64,000 nucleotides of DNA. It comes from an uncultured Dyadobacter sp. Its GTDB lineage: Bacteria; Bacteroidota; Bacteroidia; Cytophagales; Spirosomataceae. The stretch spans positions 124,001 through 188,000 of the forward strand of contig NZ_CAMLSE010000008.1 of NCBI RefSeq assembly GCF_946482605.1. The letters run 5' to 3'. The position numbers and the translations under genes were made by a program. Positions 42,427 to 54,112 of this stretch are shown here, piece after piece. Within the stretch, counting starts at the first letter, position 1, and every line of letters begins with the position of its first letter. The notes beneath the pieces were generated by a model. The model ran no database searches. It had not been told where the DNA came from and was given only the letters and a program-made list of their open reading frames with translations.

Positions 42427-45400
42427 TTGGCTACAATTAATTCAAAAACACCTAGAAAGAACTTCTCGAGGATTAATCAGATTATCGATTATCCGGATCT
42501 TTTGGGAATCCAGGTACAATCGTTCCGTGATTTCTTTAGTCTGGATACATCGGTCGAAGATCGTTCCGGAGAAGGATTGTACAAAGTTTTCGCTGAAAAC
42601 TTCCCCATCGCGGATTCACGTGAGAATTTTGTCCTTGAATTCATCGACTATTTGCTTGAACCGCCGAAGTACTCGGTAGACGAATCTATCGATCGTGGTC
42701 TGACTTATGCAGTGCCATTGAAGGCTAAGCTGCGTTTGATCTGTAACGATGCAGATCATGAGGAATTCGAAACCATTGAACAGGAAGTGTTCCTGGGGAA
42801 CATTCCTTACATGACCGAAAGAGGATCGTTTGTAATCAATGGTGCGGAACGTGTTATCGTTTCTCAGCTTCACCGTTCACCGGGTGTGTTTTTCTCCATG
42901 AGCAAGCACACCAACGGTTCTAAACTATATTCTGCGCGGATTATTCCTTTCAAAGGTTCCTGGATCGAATTCTCTACGGACGTGAACAATGTGATGTACG
43001 CATACATCGACCGTAAGAAGAAGTTTCCTGTGACTACCCTTCTAAGAGCCATCGGTTTTGGTTCTGATAAGGATATTCTTGACTTGTTCGGACTATCTGA
43101 GGAAATCAGTGCAACACCAACTAACCTGAAAAAGGCGGTTGGACGCCGTTTGGCTGCAAGGGTACTTCGCACATGGACAGAAGACTTCGTGGATGAGGAT
43201 ACCGGTGAGGTAGTTTCCATTCAGCGTAACGAGGTATTGCTGGAACGTGACTCATCAATTTCTGCGGATGATATCGATGTGATCCTGGATTCAGGACAGA
43301 AATCGATCATCCTTCACAAAGAAGATATGAACGTTGCGGATTATAACATCATTTATAATACGCTTCAAAAAGATAGCTCAAACTCCGATAAGGAGGCTGT
43401 TGAGCAAATTTACCGTCAGCTGCGTAATGCAGAAGCTCCTGATGAGCAAACTGCACGTGACGTAATCCAAAGCTTGTTCTTCTCGGACAAGCGTTATGAC
43501 CTGGGCGATGTAGGCCGTTACCGTATCAACAAGAAACTGGGATCGGATACCAGCCTCGACGTGCGCGTACTGACAACCGGCGATATCGTTTCCATCGTGA
43601 AATACCTCATCGGTCTGATCAATGCGAAAGCGGTAGTAGATGATATCGATCACTTGTCAAACCGTCGTGTACGTACGGTTGGCGAGCAGCTTTATGCACA
43701 GTTTGGCGTAGGTTTGGCACGTATGGCGCGTACGATCAAGGAGCGTATGAACGTCCGCGATAACGAAGATTTCAAACCGGTTGATTTGATCAATGCAAGA
43801 ACACTGTCATCGGTAATCAACTCGTTCTTCGGTACCAACCAGCTTTCTCAGTTTATGGACCAGACTAACCCATTGGCTGAGATTACGCACAAACGTCGTA
43901 TGTCGGCACTTGGGCCAGGTGGTCTTTCCCGTGAAAGAGCAGGTTTCGAGGTTCGTGACGTTCACTACACCCACTACGGGCGTCTGTGTACGATCGAAAC
44001 GCCGGAAGGTCCGAACATCGGTCTGATCTCCTCACTTTGCGTATTCGCGAAAGTGAATGGAATGGGCTTTATCGAAACACCTTACCGTGTAATCGATAGC
44101 GCTGGTAAGCTGACCAACGAGCTGATCTATATGACGGCGGAAGAAGAAGATTCCAAATACATCGCACAGGCGAATGCTTCTGTGGATAAAGAAGGAAACT
44201 TCACCGTTGAGAAAATCAAAACGCGTTTCGAAGGCGACTTCCCGATGGTGGATCCTTCGCAAGCGTCATATATGGACGTTGCGGCCAACCAGATCGTATC
44301 CGTAGCGGCTTCGCTGATTCCGTTCCTTGAACATGATGATGCGAACCGTGCATTGATGGGATCTAACATGCAGCGCCAGGGTGTGCCTTTGTTGCGCCCT
44401 CAGGCTCCTATCGTTGGAACTGGTCTGGAACGCCGCGTGGCAATGGACTCCCGTGCATTGGTCGTAGCGGAAGGCGATGGTGAAATCGAATTCGTAGATG
44501 CGAAGAAAATCGTTGTGAAATATGACCGTACGGACGAAGACCGTCTGGTGAGCTTCATCGACGACAGCGTTTCTTACGACCTCGTGAAATTCCGTCGTAC
44601 CAACCAGGACACTTGTTTGAACCTTCAACCAATGGTGTTGAAAGGCCAGAAAGTGAAAAAAGGCGAGCCGCTTTGTCAGGGTTATGGTACCGAAGGTGGT
44701 GAGCTTGCATTGGGCCGTAACCTTTTGGTTGCATTCATGCCTTGGCAGGGATACAATTTCGAGGATGCGATCGTAATCTCCGAGAAAGTAGTACGCGACG
44801 ATATCTTTACTTCGATCCACATCGAAGAATTCGAACTCGAAGTGCGTGATACCAAACGTGGAGAAGAAGAATTGACTGCTGAGATCCCGAACGTAAGCGA
44901 GGAAACAGTTAAAAACCTCGACGAAAACGGTATCGTACAAGTAGGTACTGAGGTTAAAGAAGGCGATATCCTGATCGGTAAGATCACTCCAAAAGGGGAA
45001 TCTGATCCTACTCCGGAAGAAAAACTCCTTCGTGCGATCTTTGGTGATAAAGCCGGTGATGTGAAGGATGCTTCGAAAAAAGCGCCGCCATCGATGAAAG
45101 GTGTGGTAATCGATACCAAACTGTTCTCCCGCCCAACCAAAGAAGAGCGTGCAAAACATAAAGACGAGCTTCGTCTGTTGATGAAAAAATACAGCCGTGA
45201 CCTCACTGCATTGCGCGGTCGCGTGATCGACAAGCTGGTGCAGCTGACTGAAGGTAAAACCAGTTCCGGAGTTAAGCACAAATTCGGGGACGAGCTGATC
45301 AGCAAAGGAATGAAGTTCAACGTGAGAAACATCTCCGAGAACCTTTTCCCTGCCAACAACCCTTACCGTGACGAGAGTCAGTATGCAGTTCCCGAAGAAG

Positions 45401-46293
45401 TTAACCTTATCGGCGACGTTCTGACCGACTCTTGGAGCGAAGACGGCGATGTGAACCGTCAGGTTTCACTGGTGTTGAAAAACTACCTGAATGCCCGCAG
45501 CGAAGTAATGGGCCGCTTCAAACGCGATCGTTTCGCATTGGAAGTAGGTGATGAATTGCCGGCTGGTATCGTGAAACTCGCGAAAGTATATATCGCTAAG
45601 AAACGTAAACTGAAAGTAGGGGATAAAATGGCGGGTCGCCACGGTAACAAAGGGGTAGTAGCCCGTATCGTTCGTGACGAAGATATGCCATTCCTCGAAG
45701 ACGGAACGCCGGTTAACATCGTGTTGAACCCACTTGGGGTACCTTCACGTATGAACATCGGTCAGATTTACGAAACCATCCTTGCATGGGCTGGTCTGAA
45801 ACTCGGCCGTCGCTACGCAACACCGATCTTTGACGGTGCTACCGAAGCGGAAGTTGCTGCCGAGCTGAAAGAAGCAGGTTTGCCGGATTGGGGACGTACT
45901 TATCTGTACAATGGTTTGACTGGTGAGCAATTCGACCAGCCGGTAACTGTCGGTCTGATGTACATGATGAAACTGGGTCACTTGGTTGACGATAAAATGC
46001 ACGCGCGTTCTATCGGGCCATACTCGCTCATTACCCAGCAACCATTGGGTGGTAAAGCGCAGTTCGGTGGACAGCGTTTCGGTGAAATGGAAGTGTGGGC
46101 GCTTGAAGCGTTCGGTGCATCGCACATTCTTCAGGAGATCCTTACGGTGAAATCTGATGATGTGGTAGGCCGTGCCAAAGCGTACGAAGCGATCGTGAAA
46201 GGTGAAAACCTTCCGAAACCAAATATCCCAGAGTCATTCAACGTACTTGTTCACGAGCTTCGCGGACTAGCATTGGAGATTACACTGGACTAA
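42427..46293 (+). CDS. rpoB: DNA-directed RNA polymerase subunit beta
   Basis: The 1288-residue beta subunit, forming the active-site cleft with beta prime. The rifampicin-region segment [19 protein letters not shown] followed by [19 protein letters not shown] is unmistakable. [17 protein letters not shown] [16 protein letters not shown] and the C-terminal [19 protein letters not shown] follow. The first possible start after the in-frame stop at 42406-42408 is TTG at 42427 (preceded by ATA), and no ATG lies before the conserved sequence. The gene therefore appears to use a UUG start. Confidence 0.97.
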   Translation: MATINSKTPRKNFSRINQIIDYPDLLGIQVQSFRDFFSLDTSVEDRSGEGLYKVFAENFPIADSRENFVLEFIDYLLEPPKYSVDESIDRGLTYAVPLKAKLRLICNDADHEEFETIEQEVFLGNIPYMTERGSFVINGAERVIVSQLHRSPGVFFSMSKHTNGSKLYSARIIPFKGSWIEFSTDVNNVMYAYIDRKKKFPVTTLLRAIGFGSDKDILDLFGLSEEISATPTNLKKAVGRRLAARVLRTWTEDFVDEDTGEVVSIQRNEVLLERDSSISADDIDVILDSGQKSIILHKEDMNVADYNIIYNTLQKDSSNSDKEAVEQIYRQLRNAEAPDEQTARDVIQSLFFSDKRYDLGDVGRYRINKKLGSDTSLDVRVLTTGDIVSIVKYLIGLINAKAVVDDIDHLSNRRVRTVGEQLYAQFGVGLARMARTIKERMNVRDNEDFKPVDLINARTLSSVINSFFGTNQLSQFMDQTNPLAEITHKRRMSALGPGGLSRERAGFEVRDVHYTHYGRLCTIETPEGPNIGLISSLCVFAKVNGMGFIETPYRVIDSAGKLTNELIYMTAEEEDSKYIAQANASVDKEGNFTVEKIKTRFEGDFPMVDPSQASYMDVAANQIVSVAASLIPFLEHDDANRALMGSNMQRQGVPLLRPQAPIVGTGLERRVAMDSRALVVAEGDGEIEFVDAKKIVVKYDRTDEDRLVSFIDDSVSYDLVKFRRTNQDTCLNLQPMVLKGQKVKKGEPLCQGYGTEGGELALGRNLLVAFMPWQGYNFEDAIVISEKVVRDDIFTSIHIEEFELEVRDTKRGEEELTAEIPNVSEETVKNLDENGIVQVGTEVKEGDILIGKITPKGESDPTPEEKLLRAIFGDKAGDVKDASKKAPPSMKGVVIDTKLFSRPTKEERAKHKDELRLLMKKYSRDLTALRGRVIDKLVQLTEGKTSSGVKHKFGDELISKGMKFNVRNISENLFPANNPYRDESQYAVPEEVNLIGDVLTDSWSEDGDVNRQVSLVLKNYLNARSEVMGRFKRDRFALEVGDELPAGIVKLAKVYIAKKRKLKVGDKMAGRHGNKGVVARIVRDEDMPFLEDGTPVNIVLNPLGVPSRMNIGQIYETILAWAGLKLGRRYATPIFDGATEAEVAAELKEAGLPDWGRTYLYNGLTGEQFDQPVTVGLMYMMKLGHLVDDKMHARSIGPYSLITQQPLGGKAQFGGQRFGEMEVWALEAFGASHILQEILTVKSDDVVGRAKAYEAIVKGENLPKPNIPESFNVLVHELRGLALEITLD

Positions 46294-46303
46294 TTTCTAG
46301 TCG

Positions 46304-46321
46304 TGGCGCCGAAAGGCGCCA
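46304..46321 (+). other. GNRA-capped hairpin between rpoB and rpoC
   Basis: TGGCGCC / GGCGCCA form a 7-bp GC-rich stem closed by the tetraloop GAAA, 10 bases after the rpoB stop and 48 bases before rpoC. No T run is present, so it probably acts in mRNA stability or processing. Confidence 0.55.
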
Positions 46322-46369
46322 ACAAAGCAATTGAATTAGTTTCGACTAACAGACAAACGACTCTTTATT

Positions 46370-49300
46370 ATGTCTTTCAAAAAGAATAAAAAATTAAACA
46401 GCGACTTTTCCAGAATGACGATCAGTCTGGCGTCACCGGAGTCTATCCTAGAAAGCTCCTTCGGTGAAGTAACCCAGCCTGAAACCATCAACTACCGGAC
46501 CTACAAGCCGGAGATGGGCGGTCTGTTCTGCGAGCGCATTTTCGGTCCTGTAAAAGACTGGGAATGTCACTGCGGGAAATACAAGCGCATCCGTTATAAA
46601 GGAATTATCTGCGACCGTTGCGGTGTGGAGGTGACTGAGAAAAAGGTTCGCCGCGAGCGCATGGGTCACATTGAACTCGTGGTTCCTGTTGCACATATCT
46701 GGTACTTCCGCAGCTTGCCGAACAAAATCGGTTACCTGCTGGGGCTTTCTACCAAGAAACTTGATCAGATCATTTATTACGAACGGTACGCGGTAGTTCA
46801 GCCGGGTGTGAAAGAAGAGGACGGTGTTAGCTACCTCGACTTCCTGACCGAAGATGAATACCTCGATATCATCGACAAGCTCCCACGCGAGAACCAGTTG
46901 CTTCCTGACACGGATCCCAACAAATTCATCGCGAAAATGGGTGCCGATGCGTTGGAAATGCTGTTGAGCCGCATTAAGCTCGACGAACTTTCCTACGAAC
47001 TCCGTCACCAGGCTGCTACCGATACTTCTCAGCAACGTAAAGCGGAAGCTTTGAAGCGCTTGAAAGTAGTAGAAGCATTCCGTGACGCGAATACCCGTAT
47101 CGAAAACCGCCCTGAATGGATGGTGATCAAAATGGTACCGGTTATTCCACCAGAATTGCGTCCGCTTGTACCTCTGGATGGTGGTCGTTTCGCGACTTCG
47201 GATTTGAACGACCTTTACCGTCGTGTAATTATCCGTAACAACCGTCTGAAACGTCTGATCGAGATCAAGGCACCTGAGGTGATCTTGCGTAACGAAAAAC
47301 GGATGTTGCAGGAAGCGGTTGACTCGCTTTTCGATAACAGCCGTAAAGTGAATGCGGTACGTTCAGAAGGTAACCGTGCTTTGAAATCACTTTCAGACAT
47401 GCTGAAAGGTAAGCAAGGCCGTTTCCGTCAGAACTTGCTTGGTAAGCGTGTCGACTACTCTGGTCGTTCGGTTATCGTGGTAGGTCCTGAGCTGAAACTG
47501 CACGAATGCGGTTTGCCTAAGGATATGGCGGCAGAGCTTTTCAAGCCGTTCATTATCCGCAAACTGATCGAGCGCGGAATCGTTAAAACTGTAAAATCAG
47601 CGAAGAAGATCGTAGACCGCAAGGACCCTGTGATCTGGGATATTCTCGAAAACGTACTGAAAGGTCACCCGGTATTGCTTAACCGTGCTCCGACACTTCA
47701 CCGTTTGGGTATCCAGGCATTCCAGCCTAAACTGATCGAAGGAAAAGCGATCCAGCTTCACCCATTGGTTTGTACGGCATTCAACGCTGACTTTGACGGT
47801 GACCAGATGGCGGTACACGTACCACTGGGTCAGGAAGCCGTTTTGGAAGCTTCCATGCTGATGCTTTCTTCGCATAACATCCTTAACCCTGCCAATGGTG
47901 CGCCGATTACGGTACCATCTCAGGACATGGTTTTGGGTCTGTATTATGTAACAAAAGGTCGCGTTAGCACCGAGCAATATCCGATCATCGGAGAAGGCAA
48001 GATATTCTACGGTCCTGATGAGGTGATCATCGCGATCAACGAAGGCAAGCTTTCGAAACATGCCAATATCAAATGCCGTCTGCGTGTACGTAACGACGAC
48101 GGAACATTCGAAACCAAATTGGTAGATACCGTTGCCGGACGTATCCTGTTCAACCAGGCTGTTCCTGAGGAAGTAGGTTATATCAACGAATTGTTGACTA
48201 AAAAGAAACTTCAGCAGATCATCGGTTTGGTATTCAAGCAGGCTGGTGTGGCACGTACTGCCCAATTCCTTGACGAAATCAAAGAACTTGGTTTCCAAAT
48301 GGCTTTCAGAGGCGGTTTGTCAATGGGATTGAATGACGTAATGGTTCCGAGTGAAAAAGAGAAACTCATCGAGCAGGCGAAAGGCGATGTTGAAAACGTC
48401 TGGAACAACTACCTGATGGGTCTTATAACGGAGAACGAACGTTACAACCAGGTAATCGATATCTGGACACGCGTTAACTCACGTATTACAGAGACTTTGA
48501 TGAAGCAACTGGAAACAGACCAGGGCGGATTCAACTCTATTTATATGATGATGCACTCCGGAGCGCGCGGTTCCCGCGAGCAGATCCGTCAGTTGGGTGG
48601 AATGAGGGGTCTTATGGCCAAGCCTCAGAAAAACATAGCTGGTGGTGCGGGTGAAATCATCGAGAACCCGATCCTTTCCAACTTTAAGGAAGGTCTCGAC
48701 GTTCTGGAATACTTTATCTCTACTCACGGTGCGCGTAAAGGTTTGGCCGATACGGCGTTGAAAACTGCGGATGCGGGTTACCTGACCCGTCGTTTGCACG
48801 ACGTTGCACAAGACGTGGTAGTAGTGGAAGAAGACTGCGGCTCGCTTCGTGGTATCGCGATCTCGGCGCTGAAAGACAATGAGGATATCGTAGAACCATT
48901 GTCAGAGCGTATCCTTGGCCGCGTAAGTGTACATGATGTATTCGATCCGTTGTCGAACGAAATGATCCTTGCATCAGGCCAGGAAATCACCGAGGAGATT
49001 GCTGCTTACATTGATGAAACCAGCATTGAAACCGTTGAGATCCGCTCGGTATTGACTTGCGAAACCCGTGATGGTGTTTGTGCGAAATGCTACGGACGCA
49101 GCTTGGCTTCTGCATATATGGTGAATATCGGTGAGGCTGTGGGTGTAATTGCATCGCAGTCGATCGGTGAGCCGGGTACGCAGTTGACGCTTCGTACATT
49201 CCACGTCGGTGGTACTGCATCTAACATCTCTGTGGAAGCAAATATCAAGGCGAAGTTTGACGGGGTGATTGGTTTTGAAGATCTTCGTCTGGTACAGTCT

Positions 49301-50692
49301 GTTAATTCAGAAGGTGACGAGGTAACCGTAGTAATGGGCCGCTCAGGAGAAGTTAAAATTACAAATCCTGAAACGGGGCAATTGCTGATCTCGAACAACG
49401 TACCTTATGGTGCGCACCTTTTGGTGAAAGACGGCGACAAGGTTTTCAAAGGACAAGAGCTTTGTACATGGGATCCATATCACGCAGTAATCCTTTCGGA
49501 ATTTACCGGGGTTGTTTCTTTCGACGCAATCGAGGAAGGTATTACATTCCGTGAAGAATTTGACGAACAAACAGGCTTCCAGGAATCGGTGATCATTGAA
49601 ACGCGTGATAAGACCAAAAACCCGGCTATCGTGGTAAAAGGTAAGTCTACGTTGTTGAAAGACCAAACTGAAAAAGGTTATAACCTTCCTGTTGGTGCAC
49701 GTTTGGTTGTAAAAGCCGGAACGAACATCAAGGCAGGTCAGCCGCTGGCGAAAATCCCACGTGTTGTTGGTAAAACGCGCGATATTACGGGAGGTCTGCC
49801 ACGTGTGACCGAATTGTTCGAAGCACGTAACCCGTCTAACCCTGCAACGGTTTCTGAAATCGACGGTGTGGTATCTTACGGTGGCGTAAAACGCGGTAAC
49901 CGTGAAATCCATATCGAATCGAAAGACGGAACGCAACGCCGTTACATGGTAGCACTTTCGAAACACATCCTGGTTCAGGATGGCGACTTCGTAAGAGCTG
50001 GTGACCCGCTTTCGGATGGTGCGATCACGCCTGCGGATATCCTTTCTATCAAAGGGCCAACCGCGGTTCAGGAATACCTGGTGAACGAAATTCAGGAAGT
50101 ATACCGTCTGCAAGGTGTGAAGATCAACGATAAGCATATCGAATGTATCGTACGCCAAATGATGCAGAAAGTAGAGATCCTCGATGCTGGTGACACCAAC
50201 TTCCTCGAAATGCAGGCTGTTGACCGTGTCGTGTTCCGTGAAGAAAACGACAAGATCCTGGATATGAAAGTCGTGGAGGATGCTGGTAGCTCCGACACCC
50301 TGAAACCGGGTATGATCGTTTCAGTACGTCGTTTGCGTGATGAAAATTCAAGCTTGAAACGTCGTGACCTGAAACTGGTAACAGCACGTGATGCACAGGC
50401 TGCGGTTGCGAAACCAACGTTGATGGGTATTACACAAGCTTCTTTGGGTACTGAAAGCTTTGTTTCTGCGGCATCGTTCCAGGAAACAACCAAAGTATTG
50501 AGCGAAGCGGCTGTTCGTGGAAAACGCGACGAACTGAAAGGTTTGAAGGAGAACGTGATCGTAGGTCACCTGATCCCTGCCGGTACAGGTATGCGTCAAT
50601 ACGAAAACCTGATCGTAGGATCGAAGGAAGAATTCGATGCGCTGACCGATTCTCGCGAGAGACAATCACGCAAGAAGAAAGAATTGGCATAG
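46370..50692 (+). CDS. rpoC: DNA-directed RNA polymerase subunit beta prime
   Basis: The 1440-residue beta prime subunit. The N-terminal zinc site [20 protein letters not shown] is at about 66-85. The catalytic Mg loop [12 protein letters not shown] is at about 472-483, and the second zinc region [14 protein letters not shown] lies near 885-898. The trigger-loop/bridge-helix region and [13 protein letters not shown] follow. Length agrees with Bacteroidota homologues, which carry lineage inserts. It is closed by two tandem terminators. Confidence 0.98.
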   Translation: MSFKKNKKLNSDFSRMTISLASPESILESSFGEVTQPETINYRTYKPEMGGLFCERIFGPVKDWECHCGKYKRIRYKGIICDRCGVEVTEKKVRRERMGHIELVVPVAHIWYFRSLPNKIGYLLGLSTKKLDQIIYYERYAVVQPGVKEEDGVSYLDFLTEDEYLDIIDKLPRENQLLPDTDPNKFIAKMGADALEMLLSRIKLDELSYELRHQAATDTSQQRKAEALKRLKVVEAFRDANTRIENRPEWMVIKMVPVIPPELRPLVPLDGGRFATSDLNDLYRRVIIRNNRLKRLIEIKAPEVILRNEKRMLQEAVDSLFDNSRKVNAVRSEGNRALKSLSDMLKGKQGRFRQNLLGKRVDYSGRSVIVVGPELKLHECGLPKDMAAELFKPFIIRKLIERGIVKTVKSAKKIVDRKDPVIWDILENVLKGHPVLLNRAPTLHRLGIQAFQPKLIEGKAIQLHPLVCTAFNADFDGDQMAVHVPLGQEAVLEASMLMLSSHNILNPANGAPITVPSQDMVLGLYYVTKGRVSTEQYPIIGEGKIFYGPDEVIIAINEGKLSKHANIKCRLRVRNDDGTFETKLVDTVAGRILFNQAVPEEVGYINELLTKKKLQQIIGLVFKQAGVARTAQFLDEIKELGFQMAFRGGLSMGLNDVMVPSEKEKLIEQAKGDVENVWNNYLMGLITENERYNQVIDIWTRVNSRITETLMKQLETDQGGFNSIYMMMHSGARGSREQIRQLGGMRGLMAKPQKNIAGGAGEIIENPILSNFKEGLDVLEYFISTHGARKGLADTALKTADAGYLTRRLHDVAQDVVVVEEDCGSLRGIAISALKDNEDIVEPLSERILGRVSVHDVFDPLSNEMILASGQEITEEIAAYIDETSIETVEIRSVLTCETRDGVCAKCYGRSLASAYMVNIGEAVGVIASQSIGEPGTQLTLRTFHVGGTASNISVEANIKAKFDGVIGFEDLRLVQSVNSEGDEVTVVMGRSGEVKITNPETGQLLISNNVPYGAHLLVKDGDKVFKGQELCTWDPYHAVILSEFTGVVSFDAIEEGITFREEFDEQTGFQESVIIETRDKTKNPAIVVKGKSTLLKDQTEKGYNLPVGARLVVKAGTNIKAGQPLAKIPRVVGKTRDITGGLPRVTELFEARNPSNPATVSEIDGVVSYGGVKRGNREIHIESKDGTQRRYMVALSKHILVQDGDFVRAGDPLSDGAITPADILSIKGPTAVQEYLVNEIQEVYRLQGVKINDKHIECIVRQMMQKVEILDAGDTNFLEMQAVDRVVFREENDKILDMKVVEDAGSSDTLKPGMIVSVRRLRDENSSLKRRDLKLVTARDAQAAVAKPTLMGITQASLGTESFVSAASFQETTKVLSEAAVRGKRDELKGLKENVIVGHLIPAGTGMRQYENLIVGSKEEFDALTDSRERQSRKKKELA

Positions 50693-50710
50693 TCCGATTA
50701 AATATAAGTA

Positions 50711-50753
50711 AGCAAAAAGCCGGCCTGCATAAGTGGGACCGGCTTTTTGCTTT
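50711..50753 (+). terminator. Primary terminator after rpoC
   Basis: AGCAAAAAGCCGG / CCGGCTTTTTGCT form a perfect 13-bp stem with a 15-base loop, 18 bases after the rpoC stop. The T tract lies inside the 3' arm. Confidence 0.88.
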
Positions 50754-50772
50754 CCAAGCAGGGCTTCCCAAG

Positions 50773-50799
50773 CCGGGCTTTTTCTAGCCCGGTATTTTT
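50773..50799 (+). terminator. Second tandem terminator after rpoC
   Basis: CCGGGCT / AGCCCGG form a 7-bp stem with a T-rich 6-base loop followed by TATTTTT, 20 bases after the first terminator. It is probably a back-up stop. Confidence 0.7.
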
Positions 50800-50859
50800 A
50801 GTAATTTTCCCATTAAAAGTAAATTCCCGATTAATAGCTCAGCTATTCAAAAACCAACA

Positions 50860-51183
50860 ATGGAAAATAAGGAGAACGAACAACAGATCAATGTGGAACT
50901 GTCGGAAGAAATGGCAGAAGGTGTATATTCCAACCTGGCCATGATAGCCCATTCCAATAGCGAATTCATACTCGATTTCATCCGTCTGATGCCCGGCGTT
51001 CCTCGCGCAAAGGTAAAAGCCCGGATCATCGTAACGCCGGAGCATGCAAAACGGCTGGTAGCTGCGCTGCGGGACAATATCCAGAAGTATGAAGACCAGT
51101 ATGGCCCCATTCCAAATTCTCAGGATAATGAGCCTACATTTAATTTCCCGATCAGTTTCGGCGGCCCGGGCGGGGAGGCCTAG
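50860..51183 (+). CDS. DUF3467 family protein
   Basis: A 107-residue soluble protein. The pattern EGVYSNLAMIAHSNSEFILDFIRLMPG followed by AKVKARIIVTPEHAKRLVAALRDNI matches the DUF3467 family, widespread in Bacteroidota and of unknown function. A Gly/Pro-rich tail ends the protein. It is monocistronic between the rpoC terminators and the molybdenum hydroxylase genes. Confidence 0.88.
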   Translation: MENKENEQQINVELSEEMAEGVYSNLAMIAHSNSEFILDFIRLMPGVPRAKVKARIIVTPEHAKRLVAALRDNIQKYEDQYGPIPNSQDNEPTFNFPISFGGPGGEA

Positions 51184-51261
51184 CTGAGCCATATCGCTCA
51201 TCATCATATACTTTGAAAATAAGTAGTTTAGACTTTCATTGATTCTTTGTAACTTGGATAG

Positions 51262-51334
51262 AAGATCCTTAGACTAGTGACTGATTATCGGATCTTTGAA
51301 CCTTCCATTGACACCGGCAAATCCCGCCGGTCAA
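51262..51334 (+). other. Two successive hairpins in the leader of the molybdenum-hydroxylase operon
   Basis: AAGATCC (51262-51268) pairs with GGATCTT (51290-51296). Twelve bases on, TTGA-CA-CCGGC (51308-51318) pairs with GCCGGTCAA (51326-51334) around a 7-base loop with a 2-base bulge. Neither is followed by a T run. They occupy the gap before the ATG at 51369 and could be a regulatory leader. No known riboswitch was recognised. Confidence 0.4.
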
Positions 51335-51368
51335 CCCGATCGAGTTTTACTAGACCCCATATTTCACC

Positions 51369-51830
51369 ATGGCATTGTTCAAGCTTACAATTAACAACCG
51401 TGCGTACAGCGCGGACGTGGAGAACGACACTCCACTCCTCTGGGTACTCAGGGATAACCTGGGCCTGGTTGGCACCAAGTATGGATGCGGTATCGCCCAA
51501 TGCGGTGCCTGCACCGTTCATCTGGACGGTAAGGCTGTCCGTTCTTGCGTACTGCCCGTTTCGGCAGTCGGTAAGGCAAAGGTGACCACTATTGAAGGGC
51601 TGTCGGAAAAAGGCGACCATCCGGTACAAAAGGCGTGGGACGAAGTGGATGTGGCACAATGCGGCTACTGCCAGGCCGGCCAGATCATGACGGCGGCGGC
51701 ATTCCTGAAAGAAAAGCCCAAACCTTCGGAGGAAGAGATCGTATCGGCGATGAGCGGTAATATCTGCCGTTGCGGTACTTATCACCGGATCCGCGAAGCC
51801 GTTAAAGTTGCAGCTACTAAAACGAACTGA
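51369..51830 (+). CDS. (2Fe-2S)-binding subunit of a xanthine oxidase-family molybdenum hydroxylase (IorA-like)
   Basis: A 153-residue electron-transfer subunit with two [2Fe-2S] domains. The plant-ferredoxin-type cluster is [12 protein letters not shown] (about 40-51) plus RSCVLPVS, and the second, helical cluster is [10 protein letters not shown] (about 98-107) plus [10 protein letters not shown] (about 134 on). It transfers electrons from the molybdenum centre of the next gene product. It has no export signal of its own and probably leaves the cytoplasm together with the Tat-targeted large subunit. Two bases separate the genes. Confidence 0.92.
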   Translation: MALFKLTINNRAYSADVENDTPLLWVLRDNLGLVGTKYGCGIAQCGACTVHLDGKAVRSCVLPVSAVGKAKVTTIEGLSEKGDHPVQKAWDEVDVAQCGYCQAGQIMTAAAFLKEKPKPSEEEIVSAMSGNICRCGTYHRIREAVKVAATKTN

Positions 51831-51832
51831 TC

Positions 51833-53977
51833 ATGAAGACATTAAATGAGACATCGCGTCGTGACTTCATGAAGATCGCGGCAGCGGCCGGTGGTGGCCT
51901 GTTCCTGGGTTTCAACTGGTCGGACTCGACGGCGGCACCCGTGGTGGTGGATGCAAAGCACATTGCAGCTGGTTCGGTGAAATTCAACAGTTATCTGACG
52001 ATCGGGACCGATAACATCATTACCATTGTTTCTCCCAACCCGGAAATCGGGCAGGGCATCAAGACCGCGTTTCCGATGGTAGTTGCCGAGGAGCTCGACG
52101 CCGATTGGAAACTGGTCAAAACCGTGCAGGGGAATCTGGACAACACGCAGTTCGAGCGCCAGGTTACGGGTGGAAGTGGTGCTGTTCCGCATTCGTGGGA
52201 ACGCTTACGTAAGGCTGGTGCCACCGCCCGCTATTTGCTGGTCGAGGCGGCCGCAGCCAAATGGGGCGTGCCGGCTTCGGAAATCACAACAGCTGACAAT
52301 AAACTGGTTCACAAGGCATCCGGTAAGTCGGCTACGTACGGAGAATTTGCAGAAGCAGCAGGCAAGCTCACCGCGCCCCAAGACATTAAACTAAAAGACG
52401 AGAAGACATTCAAGTTGATAGGGCAATCTGTCAGGAATGTTGATAATAAAAATATAGCGACCGGTAAGCCGCTGTTCGGCCTGGATTTTTACCGAGAAGG
52501 AATGCTGTTCGCCATTATACAGCGGCCGAAGGCATTCGGATTGAAACTGAAATCCGTAGACTCGGCAGCAGCCAAGGCCATGCCGGGCATCGTAGACGTC
52601 GTTACCTTCGAAAACAGCGTTGCAGTAGTCGGGAAATCGACCTGGCAATGCAAGAAGGCGCGTGAAGTATTGAAAATTGAGTATGAAAAAGCGGCGGATC
52701 TGGAAAGCTCGGAGGATCACAACCGCATCTTTACCAATCTGATGGACCGTGGCGAAGCAACCGTGCGCCGCAAGAATGGAGATGTAGACGCCGCATTCAA
52801 GAGCGCGGCAAAGGTCATTAAATCCGAATACCAATGCCCGTTCCTGCCGCACAGCCCATTGGAACCCATGAACTTCTTCGCACACGTGCGGGAGGATGGT
52901 GTCGAGCTCGTTGGTCCAACGCAAACACCCGACCGTGCGCGGGGCGAAGCGGCGAAAATAACCGGTCTTCCCCCTGAAAAAATCACCGTCGAAATCACAC
53001 GGCAGGGAGGCGGCTTCGGAAGGAGGCTTTCTGCTGATTTTGCTATCGAAGCGGTGCACGTATCGAAACTGGTGAAAGCACCCGTCAAAGTAATATGGAC
53101 GCGTGAGGACGATATGACCGGCGGTATTTATCGCCCGGCCGTTCGTTACCGTTTTGAGGCTGCGTTAAGCAAAGACGGTGAGCTGATCGGTTATAAGTTG
53201 CGTGGTGTCGGTATCAATTCAGGTAATCCTACCCGTGAGGACAACTTTCCGTCAGGTTCGGTGGATAACCTGCTGATCGACTCAGTCGAACATAAATCGG
53301 CCATTACAACCGGCCCATGGCGGGCGCCCATTACCAACTTCCTGGCCTATGCCGAGCAGTCGTTTATCGACGAGATCGCAGAAGCAGCCGGCAAAGATCC
53401 GGTTGAGTTCAGATTGGCGCTGTTGGAAAAGGCCAAAAAATCACCCGCCGGCGAGGTGAAATATGATGTCGACCGAATGATCGCTGTCATAAAACTGGCC
53501 GCTGAAAAAAGTAACTGGGGTAAGAAGAAAGGGGTTCATCAGGGTTTCAGCGTTTATTTCTCCCACCGGTCATATGTAGCGCAGGTAGGGGAAGTGGTGG
53601 TGGAAAAAGGGAAGCCTTCCCTGAAAAACATTATCGCGGCTGTCGATTGCGGTATTGTGATCAACAAAAGCGGATCCTTGCAGCAGGTACGCGGAGGAGT
53701 TGTGGACGGCGTAGGCCACGCGATGTTTGGTAACATGACATTCAAAGGTGGTACGCCCGATCAGAGCAATTTCAACGGATTCAGGCTGATCCGGATGAAC
53801 GAGATACCGGAAGTGGACGTCCATTTCGTCGATAACGGCATTTCGCCTACCGGCCTGGGAGAGCCTGCATTACCTCCTGCGGGTGGGGCTGTGGCCAACG
53901 CATTCTATAAGGCTACAAAACAGCGTCTGCGGAACCAGCCTTTTATCAATGAGGAGGCATTCAAAGGCATTTCGTAA
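51833..53977 (+). CDS. Molybdopterin-binding large subunit of a xanthine oxidase-family hydroxylase (IorB-like)
   Basis: A 714-residue catalytic subunit of the isoquinoline 1-oxidoreductase / aldehyde dehydrogenase type. It starts with a twin-arginine signal (SRRDFMKIAAAAGG, residues 9-22), so it should act in the periplasm. Cofactor-site motifs are QGGGFGRRL (about 390) and the catalytic Glu in GLGEPALPPAGGAVANA (about 676-690). No FAD-binding (CoxM-like) subunit gene lies beside it, consistent with electrons passing to a cytochrome or other acceptor. The substrate cannot be predicted. Confidence 0.9.
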   Translation: MKTLNETSRRDFMKIAAAAGGGLFLGFNWSDSTAAPVVVDAKHIAAGSVKFNSYLTIGTDNIITIVSPNPEIGQGIKTAFPMVVAEELDADWKLVKTVQGNLDNTQFERQVTGGSGAVPHSWERLRKAGATARYLLVEAAAAKWGVPASEITTADNKLVHKASGKSATYGEFAEAAGKLTAPQDIKLKDEKTFKLIGQSVRNVDNKNIATGKPLFGLDFYREGMLFAIIQRPKAFGLKLKSVDSAAAKAMPGIVDVVTFENSVAVVGKSTWQCKKAREVLKIEYEKAADLESSEDHNRIFTNLMDRGEATVRRKNGDVDAAFKSAAKVIKSEYQCPFLPHSPLEPMNFFAHVREDGVELVGPTQTPDRARGEAAKITGLPPEKITVEITRQGGGFGRRLSADFAIEAVHVSKLVKAPVKVIWTREDDMTGGIYRPAVRYRFEAALSKDGELIGYKLRGVGINSGNPTREDNFPSGSVDNLLIDSVEHKSAITTGPWRAPITNFLAYAEQSFIDEIAEAAGKDPVEFRLALLEKAKKSPAGEVKYDVDRMIAVIKLAAEKSNWGKKKGVHQGFSVYFSHRSYVAQVGEVVVEKGKPSLKNIIAAVDCGIVINKSGSLQQVRGGVVDGVGHAMFGNMTFKGGTPDQSNFNGFRLIRMNEIPEVDVHFVDNGISPTGLGEPALPPAGGAVANAFYKATKQRLRNQPFINEEAFKGIS

Positions 53978-54001
53978 GTATTAAATCATGCAAATTGTAA
54001 G

Positions 54002-54048
54002 ACAGTAAGGTGAGAATGTGATACCACATTTTTATCTTACTGTTTTTA
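54002..54048 (+). terminator. Terminator after the molybdenum-hydroxylase operon
   Basis: ACAGTAAG / CTTACTGT form the outer 8-bp stem and AATGTG / CACATT an inner 6-bp stem on a 4-base loop, followed by TTTTTATTT. Confidence 0.82.
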
Positions 54049-54112
54049 TTTAAAATGGCCTGGGTAGGAGCATGCCCGGCCGAATTTTTCTTCCTAAACC
54101 ATTGACAGAGAA

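Noticed and set aside
44266..45359. Long minus-strand frames inside rpoB
   Set aside because: Shadows of a highly conserved gene with strong codon bias; no independent start context or known domain.
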